Assembly: GCA_965203435.1 (NCBI GenBank)
Contig: CBDBCU010000003.1
Coordinates: forward strand, 434,001 to 498,000
DNA from: CBDBCU01 sp965203435
GTDB taxonomy: Bacteria > Chloroflexota > Dehalococcoidia > Lucifugimonadales > UBA3495
Length of the DNA: 64,000 nt
Direction of reading: 5' to 3'
Position numbers and translations under genes: made by a program. The notes beneath the pieces are model-generated. The model saw only the letters and a list, made by a program, of their open reading frames with translations. It ran no database searches and had not been told where the DNA came from. Positions 58,278-64,000 of the stretch are shown here, piece after piece (position 1 is the stretch's first letter; each line of letters starts with the position of its first letter).

Positions 58278-58853
58278 ATGACTACCGAGCAAGTTAGCCG
58301 GGAGCCGGGGCCGCAGTCGGTTCAAGGCCCCCGCATCAACAAGGGCCTGGTCATCGTCAACACCGGCAACGGCAAGGGCAAGACCACCGCCGCGATGGGC
58401 GTGCTGTTCCGGGCCTGGGGCCGGGATTTGCGGGTGATTATGCTCCAGTTCATCAAGCACACCACCGCCAACTTTGGCGAGCAGCGCGCCGCCGGGAAAA
58501 TCGGCGTTACCATGCGCGCTATGGGCGACGGCTTTACCTGGCGCTCCCGGGATTTGGAACAGAGCGCCGATTTGGCCCGGGCCTTGTGGGCCGACGCCCA
58601 GGAAATCATCGCCGCCGGCGCGCATGACCTGGTGGTGCTGGACGAGTTCACCTATCCCCTGCATTACGGCTGGATTCCGGTGGACGAAGTCCTTGCCGCC
58701 CTGCAAAGCCGGCCGGAAATGCTGCACATCATCATCACCGGCCGCCACGCCCCGCCGGAACTGGTGGACTACGCCGACCTGGTAACGGAAATGCAGGTGG
58801 TCAAGCACCCCTACCAGCAAGGCATCAAAGCCCAGCCGGGCATCGAGTTTTAA
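58278..58853 (+). CDS. cobO: Corrinoid adenosyltransferase (CobO/BtuR type)
   Basis: Adds the adenosyl group from ATP to cob(I)yrinic acid a,c-diamide/cobalamin. 191 residues. P-loop VNTGNGKGKTTAAMG, MLQFIKH, DLVVLDEFTYPLHYGW and ITGRHAPPELVDYADLVTEMQVVKHPYQQGIKAQPGIEF are the family's characteristic blocks. The same riboswitch may govern it, though the inserted repeats lie between. Confidence 0.96.
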   Translation: MTTEQVSREPGPQSVQGPRINKGLVIVNTGNGKGKTTAAMGVLFRAWGRDLRVIMLQFIKHTTANFGEQRAAGKIGVTMRAMGDGFTWRSRDLEQSADLARALWADAQEIIAAGAHDLVVLDEFTYPLHYGWIPVDEVLAALQSRPEMLHIIITGRHAPPELVDYADLVTEMQVVKHPYQQGIKAQPGIEF

Positions 58854-58931
58854 GCGGGCGGGGCGGGCCGGCGGTTTTGCCGGTCTAACCGGCCAGCCCG
58901 ACGGCCGCCCATCCCATCGGAGGATTGAGCA

Positions 58932-59465
58932 ATGGCGAAAGTGGAACTGGAAATAACCGACAACCTCCTGCACAACCTGGGCTTGCCGCCGCCGGCGGCC
59001 GAGCAGCTGCTCCGCCAAGAGTTGGCCCTGGCTTTGTGCGAACAGGGCCGGCTTTCTTGCGCCGTAGCCGGCCGCTTTGCCGGCTTGGACGGGACGGAGC
59101 TTGATGCCCGGCTGCGGGAACGGCGGCGCGTCCGGGAAACGGAGGAGTTCCTCGACCGGGAACCCGGGGCCAACGCCGGCGCCTATACGCCGCCAGCTTG
59201 CGGGGTCAAGGCCAAAACCGCCCTGCCCATTCCCGAGGAGGTGCAGGCCGCCCTGAACCTGCCGCCGGAAAAGCTGCTGCCGGAACTCCGCAAAGAGTTG
59301 GCCCTGGATTTGTACGAACAATGGATCCTGGGCTCCGGCCCCGTCCGCCGCTACGCCGAACTCAGCTGGTGGGACTTTTTCGACTTGCGGGGGGAACGGG
59401 ACATCGTCATCCAATACTCCCGCAAAGACTTGGAGGACGACTTGCGCTATGCCTTGGGCCGTTAG
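58932..59465 (+). CDS. UPF0175-like antitoxin, two fused units
   Basis: 177 residues. Two similar halves: LLRQELALALCEQGRLSCAVAGRFAGL and LLPELRKELALDLYEQWILGSGPVRRYAEL; each has the UPF0175 helix KELA(L)xLYExGxLS-xxxAA. Typical UPF0175 proteins are single units of about 90 residues, so this is a duplication-fusion. Its stop lies 17 nt inside the DUF3368 gene, the known partner. Confidence 0.8.
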   Translation: MAKVELEITDNLLHNLGLPPPAAEQLLRQELALALCEQGRLSCAVAGRFAGLDGTELDARLRERRRVRETEEFLDREPGANAGAYTPPACGVKAKTALPIPEEVQAALNLPPEKLLPELRKELALDLYEQWILGSGPVRRYAELSWWDFFDLRGERDIVIQYSRKDLEDDLRYALGR

Positions 59466-59952
59466 CAACTCTACCCCGCTGATTGGCCTTTCCATCGTGG
59501 GGCATCTGGAACTGCTGCGGGAGTTTTACGGGGAAGTATGGATACCCCCGGCAGTCTGGCAGGAAGTGGTGGAAGCCGGGCAAGGATTGGCCGGTTCCCA
59601 TGAGGTGTCAGCGGCCGTTGCCGCCGGCTGGATGCGCGTAGTCGTCCCTCCTGACCAGCAGCTCGACCAGCTACTGAAACAGGAACTGGATGCCGGAGAA
59701 GCCGAAGCCATCGCCTTGGCCGTAACCAGTGCGGCCGAGGTTTTGGCGATCGATGAGAGGACCGGCCGACAGATGACCCAGAACTACAATCTTAACATTA
59801 TTGGCACGGTCGGCCTCCTTACCCGCGCCGCCCAAGAAGGCCGCATAAGTTCCTTGCGGGACGACTTGGACCGTCTGCGTCAGATTGGGTTTCGGATCAG
59901 CAACTATCTCTACCGGAACGCTCTGAACACTTTGGAACAATCGTCACATTAG
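59449..59952 (+). CDS. DUF3368 PIN-fold toxin
   Basis: 167 residues. AVSNSTPLIGLSIVGHLELLREFYGEVWIPPAVWQEV, then LDAGEAEAIALAV and EVLAIDERTGR form the PIN-fold pattern; the family often has SNS at the first acid position. UPF0175-DUF3368 is a recognised toxin-antitoxin pair. It sits between cobO and cobT, 31 bases before cobT. Confidence 0.88.
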   Translation: MPWAVSNSTPLIGLSIVGHLELLREFYGEVWIPPAVWQEVVEAGQGLAGSHEVSAAVAAGWMRVVVPPDQQLDQLLKQELDAGEAEAIALAVTSAAEVLAIDERTGRQMTQNYNLNIIGTVGLLTRAAQEGRISSLRDDLDRLRQIGFRISNYLYRNALNTLEQSSH

Positions 59953-59983
59953 CGCCCCCATCCCAAAAACCGGAGGCCCCGTT

Positions 59984-61051
59984 ATGACCATCTCTCCCCT
60001 GGTTGACCGCACCCGGGAAGCCATTGCCTCCCCGGACGCCGCCGCTGTGGCCGCCGCCCGCGCCCGGCAGGATACCTTGACCAAGCCCCTGGGCAGTCTG
60101 GGCCGGCTGGAGGATTTGTCGGCGAGGCTGGCCGGGATGTTCGGTGAACCGACGCCGCAAATCCGCCGCAAGGCGGTCATCCTGGCCGCCGGGGATCACG
60201 GCGTCGTGGCCGAGGGGGTCAGCGCCTATCCCCAGGAAGTTACCCCTCAGATGGTCTATAACTTTCTGCGCGGCGGGGCCGGCATCAATGTGCTGGCCCG
60301 CCACGCCGGGGCCGAAATCGTCATCCTGGACGCCGGCGTCGCCGATGACTTGGAACCCCATCCCCTGCTGCGCGCGGTCAAGGTAGCCTACGGCACCGCC
60401 AATATGGCCCTCGGCCCGGCAATGACCCGGGAGCAGGCGGTCCGCTGTCTGGAAATCGGCATTGCCGCCGCCCAGGAGCAGCGGGACGCCGGGGCCGACC
60501 TGATTGCCTGCGGCGATATGGGCATTGGCAACACCACCGCCGCCAGCGCCATCACCGCCGCTATTGCCGGCGCCGACCCGGCCGCCGTAACCGGCCGGGG
60601 TACCGGCCTTGACGACCCCGGCCTGGCCCGCAAGATAGAAGTAATCCGCCGCGCCCTGGCGGTCAACCAGCCCGACCCTCAGGATGGGTTGGATGTGCTG
60701 ACCAAAGTAGGCGGCTTGGAAATTGGCGTACTGGCTGGCGCGATGTTGGGGACGGCCGCCGGCCGCCGGCCGGTAGTAGTGGACGGGTTCATCTCCGGCG
60801 CCGCCGCCCTGATTGCCTGGCGGCTTTGCCCGGCGGCCAAAGACTACTTTATCGCCGCCCACCAGTCGGTAGAGCCGGGGCATCGGGTCGGCTTGGACGC
60901 TATGGACTTGACGCCGCTGCTGGATTTGGGAATGCGCCTGGGCGAAGGCACCGGCGCGGCTCTGGCGATGCACTTGATCGAGGCCGCCGCCCGCTGCCTG
61001 GCGGAAATGGCGACTTTCGCCGAGGCCGGCGTCTCGGAACGGGACGATTAG
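59984..61051 (+). CDS. cobT: Nicotinate-nucleotide-dimethylbenzimidazole phosphoribosyltransferase
   Basis: Makes the lower ligand nucleotide alpha-ribazole phosphate. 355 residues. LTKPLGSLGRLEDL, AAGDHGVVAEGVSAYPQEVT, RGGAGINVLAR, MGIGNTTAASA, and LGEGTGAALAM (active-site Glu) are conserved. ATG after CCGGAGGCCCCGTT. Third corrinoid gene in this operon, separated by the toxin-antitoxin pair. Confidence 0.97.
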   Translation: MTISPLVDRTREAIASPDAAAVAAARARQDTLTKPLGSLGRLEDLSARLAGMFGEPTPQIRRKAVILAAGDHGVVAEGVSAYPQEVTPQMVYNFLRGGAGINVLARHAGAEIVILDAGVADDLEPHPLLRAVKVAYGTANMALGPAMTREQAVRCLEIGIAAAQEQRDAGADLIACGDMGIGNTTAASAITAAIAGADPAAVTGRGTGLDDPGLARKIEVIRRALAVNQPDPQDGLDVLTKVGGLEIGVLAGAMLGTAAGRRPVVVDGFISGAAALIAWRLCPAAKDYFIAAHQSVEPGHRVGLDAMDLTPLLDLGMRLGEGTGAALAMHLIEAAARCLAEMATFAEAGVSERDD

Positions 61052-61067
61052 GCTTTCCCGCCCCCCT

Positions 61068-61183
61068 GATTCAAACAGGGATAGACCGGATAGACCGGAT
61101 TTTTGTATCTGGTTAGAACGGTAATGGCGGTCAATAACCATTCCTAGCAGATATAGAATCCTGTTTATCCTGTCTATCCATGT
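61068..61183. repeat. R2 inverted-repeat element, diverged
   Basis: GATTCAAACAGGGATAGACC... at the left and CTGTTTATCCTGTCTATCCA at the right; inner segment GTTAGAACGG / CATTCCTAGC is poorly conserved. Confidence 0.8.
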
Positions 61184-61202
61184 TAATTAAAGGACGGGAA
61201 AA

Positions 61203-61514
61203 TTGCCGTCATTTCTGGCCCCGGCGGGCTTGTTGCTGCTATCGCTGGCTGCCCTTTTATCCCTGGCGGCTTGCGGCGACGGGGAAACCCGGCAGGTGCG
61301 CGGCCAAGTCATTGAGGTATCCGCCCGGGATTTTGCCGAACTGGAAACCCTGGGGATTCGGGATGCCGCCGGGCGGGAATACCGCTTTACCACCGAGGGC
61401 TTTGTCGGCTTTACCCCCTCCCATGTGCGGGAACATCAGCTCTTGGGCCAATCCCTGCTGGTAACTTACGAAAAGCGGGGGGAGGAACTGGTAGCCGTAG
61501 CTCTGGCCGACTGA
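61203..61514 (+). CDS. Small lipoprotein
   Basis: 103 residues. Signal peptide with lipobox LSLAACG, then a compact beta domain with VRGQVIEVSARDF and LLVTYEKRGEELVAVALAD, similar to OB-like small lipoproteins. TTG start after AAAGGACGGGAAAA. Function unknown. Confidence 0.65.
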   Translation: MPSFLAPAGLLLLSLAALLSLAACGDGETRQVRGQVIEVSARDFAELETLGIRDAAGREYRFTTEGFVGFTPSHVREHQLLGQSLLVTYEKRGEELVAVALAD

Positions 61515-61515
61515 A

Positions 61516-62067
61516 TCAGGCAAAAATATCCCCCACCGCCATTTGCCAGCCGGGAACTACATTGCCGCCCTCCAGAGTATCCTGCTCCGTCAGGATGACC
61601 GGGCTTTGGCCGGGACGGCGGCAAGTTACGGTGCGGTTGCGCGGATTTACCAGCACCACCAGCTGCACCCCGGCCGCCAGCCAATCCGCCACCTTTTCCT
61701 CCACCTCGGTATAGCGGTCGTTGGGGGAAATAACCTCCACCGCCAAATCCGGTGGGCCGGGCCAATAGCCATCGACCAGACCGACCGCCGCAATCCTTTC
61801 CTGCCTTACAAAAGCGGCATCCGGGGACAGCACATGGTCGGGATCGGAGCCAATCCGAAACCCGGTATCGGCCCCGAAAACCTCGCCCAAGTTATGCGCT
61901 TTCGCGTGATTGCCCAACGAGAGGGCAACGCTGATTGACAACTTCCCGTGATACGCTCCGGCCGGCGCCATCTTTCTCAGTTCCCCCCTTACCAGTTCGT
62001 AGCGATAGCCGTCCTCCGGCATCGCCAGCAGATCGGCGGCCGTTACCGCCGCGGTCTTTGCAACCAT
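61516..62067 (-). CDS. Uma2 (DUF820) family endonuclease-like, copy 1
   Basis: 183 residues. YELVRGELRKM, LSPDAAFVRQERIA, PPDLAVEVISPNDRYTEVEEKVADWLAAGV, and VVLVNPRNRTVTCRRP make up the Uma2 PD-(D/E)XK fold with the acidic residues and Lys of the active site. ATG at 62067 after AGGAGGGCCGGAT. Near-identical to the gene at 62130. Confidence 0.9.
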   Translation of the reverse strand: MVAKTAAVTAADLLAMPEDGYRYELVRGELRKMAPAGAYHGKLSISVALSLGNHAKAHNLGEVFGADTGFRIGSDPDHVLSPDAAFVRQERIAAVGLVDGYWPGPPDLAVEVISPNDRYTEVEEKVADWLAAGVQLVVLVNPRNRTVTCRRPGQSPVILTEQDTLEGGNVVPGWQMAVGDIFA

Positions 62068-62129
62068 ATCCGGCCCTCCTGATGGTTTGATTAGCGGTCT
62101 TGTGCGGCAACTTATCTTACCGCCGGGCC

Positions 62130-62681
62130 TCAGGCAAAAATATCCCCCACCGCCATTTGCCAGCCGGGAACTACATCGCCGCCCTCCAGCATATCCGCCT
62201 CGGTCAGGATAACCGGGCTTTGGCCGGGACGGCGGCAAGTCACCGTGCGATTGCGCGGATTTACCAGCGCCACCAGCTGCACCCCGGCCGCCAGCCAATC
62301 CGCCACCTTTTCCTCCACCTCGGTATAGCGGTCGTTGGGAGAAATGACTTCCACCGCCAAATCCGGCGCCCCGGGCCAATAGCCCTCGACCAGACCGACC
62401 GCCGCAATCCTTTCCCGCCGCACAAAAGCGGCGTCCGGGGCGCGCACATGGTCGGGATCGGAGCCAATCCGAAACCCGCCGTCAGCCCCGAAAACCTCGC
62501 CCAGGTTATGCGCCGCGGCATAGACCAGCAGGGCGGCGCCTATTTTGATGGCAGTTTTGCTGTGGTACGCTCCGGCCGGCGCCATCTTTCGCAGTTCCCC
62601 CCTTACCAGTTCGTAGCGATAGCCGTCGTCCGGCATTGCCAGCAGTTCGGCGGCCGTTACCGCCGCGGTCTTTGCAACCAT
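62130..62681 (-). CDS. Uma2 (DUF820) family endonuclease-like, copy 2
   Basis: 183 residues, the same sequence pattern as the copy at 61516; the unit repeated is 614 bp and includes the upstream leader with its ribosome-binding site. Most differences lie around residues 40-60 (HSKTAIKIGAALLVYAAAHNL versus HGKLSISVALSLGNHAKAHNL). Reads that extend to 63515 are not supported. Confidence 0.9.
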   Translation of the reverse strand: MVAKTAAVTAAELLAMPDDGYRYELVRGELRKMAPAGAYHSKTAIKIGAALLVYAAAHNLGEVFGADGGFRIGSDPDHVRAPDAAFVRRERIAAVGLVEGYWPGAPDLAVEVISPNDRYTEVEEKVADWLAAGVQLVALVNPRNRTVTCRRPGQSPVILTEADMLEGGDVVPGWQMAVGDIFA

Positions 62682-62951
62682 ATCCGGCCCTCCTGATGGT
62701 TTGATTAGCGGGGTTGGGCGGCAACTTATCTTACCGCCGGAACTGCCCCGCGGCAAGCCTTGCCGCCGCCCAATTCCGTTCTGTTGGGGGGTGCCCGCTA
62801 CGCTTACCTTGAACTTGTTGAAATATGAATACCCCACGCCGAAATTGGGGCGGCTAACCCCCCATCTTGACATCCCGTCTCCCCAGCAGCACAATACTAC
62901 TATCGTCCCAACCCCGGCCGGCCGTGCCTGGCCGCAGGAGCAGACTGAATT

Positions 62952-63533
62952 ATGCTGAAAAACCCGACCGCCACCGCCGTTAATGCCGACACCGCCACCG
63001 TTGCCGCCGCCGCTGTAGCGCCGGCGGCAGTTCCGCCGGCGGAATTGCCGCCGGCCAACTGGAATCGGATGCTGAACTATCTGCAAGTCGCCAGCGGCAA
63101 CATCCCCGAGGCCCTGGAGGAGTTTATCCATCAGGTAAATTATATGCCCCGTTCCCGCTACGCCTGGCACAAAGCCTTGGAAAAGGTGGATGACCCGGAG
63201 GAATCCCCGGGCAGCCGCGCTGCCTGCTTTCACCACCTGGTCGGGCAAAGCACCGGCGACGCCTTGACCGGCGACCCGGTAGCCCGGCAACCGGAGTACG
63301 ACCGGTACTGCAACCCGGCCCTCCCGGAATGGGCGTACCTGACCCCTCCGGAACAAATTGCCCACATCGTGCGGCGCATCCGCAACGAGTTTCCGGAAGT
63401 GGTCGCCGCCCAGAAAGCGGCCCTGCCGGCGCTGATCGATGAACACATCGCCAGCCTGGGCATCACCCCGGAGGATATTGCCGAGGCCATCCGGGAAGTG
63501 CGGTGGGAGGAACAATGCTACCCCTCCGCGTAG
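62952..63533 (+). CDS. Putative antitoxin partner of a PIN toxin
   Basis: 193 residues. N-terminal Ala/Val/Pro-rich region (TATAVNADTATVAAAAV), then helical segments ending with SLGITPEDIAEAIREVRWEEQ that resemble the C-terminal part of antitoxins coupled to PIN toxins. It overlaps the next gene by 19 nt. Family not clear. Confidence 0.55.
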   Translation: MLKNPTATAVNADTATVAAAAVAPAAVPPAELPPANWNRMLNYLQVASGNIPEALEEFIHQVNYMPRSRYAWHKALEKVDDPEESPGSRAACFHHLVGQSTGDALTGDPVARQPEYDRYCNPALPEWAYLTPPEQIAHIVRRIRNEFPEVVAAQKAALPALIDEHIASLGITPEDIAEAIREVRWEEQCYPSA

Positions 63534-63943
63534 TGCTGGATACCAGCGTACTCATTTCCAAGCTGATCTACGCCCCGGGCAGTACCTGGCTGGTTCAGGC
63601 TTGGCAGAACGGCTGGCTGATACCGCTGGCTACCGAGGAAACCATCGCCGAACTCAAAAGGGTTCTATACCGGGCCAAGTTTGGCTTGTCCCTGAGGTCG
63701 GCTGATGACCGCATCGCCGAATACTACCCCTGGTGCCAAATCTACCCGGAGGACGCCGCTATTCCGGTTCCCGAGTGTCGCGATCCGGACGACCGCAAGT
63801 TTCTGCAACTGGCCCGGCAAGCCCAAGCCGACGCCCTGGTAACGGAGGATCAAGACCTGCTGACCCTGCAGGACGCTTTTCCCATACCCATCCTTACTTT
63901 AGACCGGCTGCAAGCCCAGCTGCCCGCCGCGCCCCGCGGATAG
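63515..63943 (+). CDS. PIN-domain toxin (COG1569 type)
   Basis: 142 residues. VVLDTSVLISKLIYAPGS (first Asp), ATEETIAELKRVLYRAKFG, ECRDPDDRKFLQLARQAQADALVTEDQDLL contain the four-acid PIN active site. ATG at 63515 after GGGAGGAACA. VapC-like ribonuclease is expected. Confidence 0.88.
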   Translation: MLPLRVVLDTSVLISKLIYAPGSTWLVQAWQNGWLIPLATEETIAELKRVLYRAKFGLSLRSADDRIAEYYPWCQIYPEDAAIPVPECRDPDDRKFLQLARQAQADALVTEDQDLLTLQDAFPIPILTLDRLQAQLPAAPRG

Positions 63944-63962
63944 GCTTATCGAAAGGAACGCT

Positions 63963-64000
63963 ATGCCCGCCGCCAAACCCTTTGCCCTGCTGGTAATCCC
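63963..64000 (+). CDS. Start of a gene cut by the window edge
   Basis: ATG at 63963 after GAAAGGAACGCT; only 12 codons (MPAAKPFALLVI) are in view. Too short to name. Confidence 0.45.
   Translation, partial: MPAAKPFALLVI

Noticed and set aside
62130..63515. 461-residue version of the second Uma2 protein
   Set aside because: The N-terminal extension covers the antisense of the PIN partner gene and the leader; a good ribosome-binding site and ATG exist at 62681.

Overview
The window looks like chromosomal DNA from a GC-rich member of the Chloroflexota, most likely a SAR202/Dehalococcoidia-like lineage. That is an inference from gene content: lipoproteins with long Ala/Pro/Thr linkers, a MoxR-DUF58-transglutaminase operon, a TlpA/DipZ-type lipoprotein, a DUF2851 protein, paired LLM-class flavin oxidoreductases and a small corrinoid operon. 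No rRNA, tRNA or taxon marker is present to settle it.

Layout. 1-2101 (minus): rseP-type protease (cut by the window edge) and dxr. 2494-6178 (minus): an esterase and two thioredoxin-fold lipoproteins; a possible small RNA lies between them at about 3589-3690. 6331-13402 (plus): moxR, DUF58 and transglutaminase genes plus a DNA alkyl-transferase gene, with a four-copy RelE-type toxin-antitoxin array lodged between moxR and DUF58. 13459-15104: a two-gene HEPN cassette duplicated in tandem. 15342-18972: a peptide-type substrate-binding lipoprotein, then a DUF262-HEPN pair. 19279-23948: small unknown genes, a PD-(D/E)XK-like protein, a 5'-3' exonuclease and three tandem retropepsin-like genes. 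24030-29005 (minus): two ABC permeases, RidA, a hydrolase and NudC. 29176-32619 (minus): a PARIS/OLD-like AAA ATPase plus DUF4276 TOPRIM pair next to a sigma-region-4/HARE-HTH protein. 33164-38320: a Bax-inhibitor-like protein, two LLM oxidoreductases and an M42-type peptidase. 38339-42206 (minus): a DUF4258-like toxin followed by eight diverged DUF2283-like genes. 42302-47713: membrane and hypothetical proteins, DUF2851 and a secreted GLUG-repeat protein. 48043-52206: a VOC protein, then aroK and aroB with a Fic gene between them. 52420-55179: an MmeI-like restriction-modification enzyme. 55195-55934: an unknown two-gene module. 55969-61051: promoter, cobalamin riboswitch, terminator, then cbiA, cobO and cobT, with a UPF0175-DUF3368 toxin-antitoxin pair between cobO and cobT. 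61203-64000: a lipoprotein, two Uma2 genes, a PIN toxin-antitoxin pair and the start of another gene.

Two themes stand out. First, toxin-antitoxin-like and defence-like genes are numerous. Several sit in the same orientation inside housekeeping operons (moxR-DUF58, aroK-aroB, cobO-cobT), often joined by 4-nt stop/start overlaps. The strongest candidate for an undescribed system is the single DUF4258-like gene with eight DUF2283-like genes at 38339-42206. Second, intergenic regions are filled by three families of short repeats: a palindrome built on ATTCCCGCGTAAGCGGGAAT, a roughly 120-bp inverted repeat built on CATGGATAGACAGGAT, and a 43-bp direct repeat. They explain most gaps over 300 bases and give rise to spurious reading frames.
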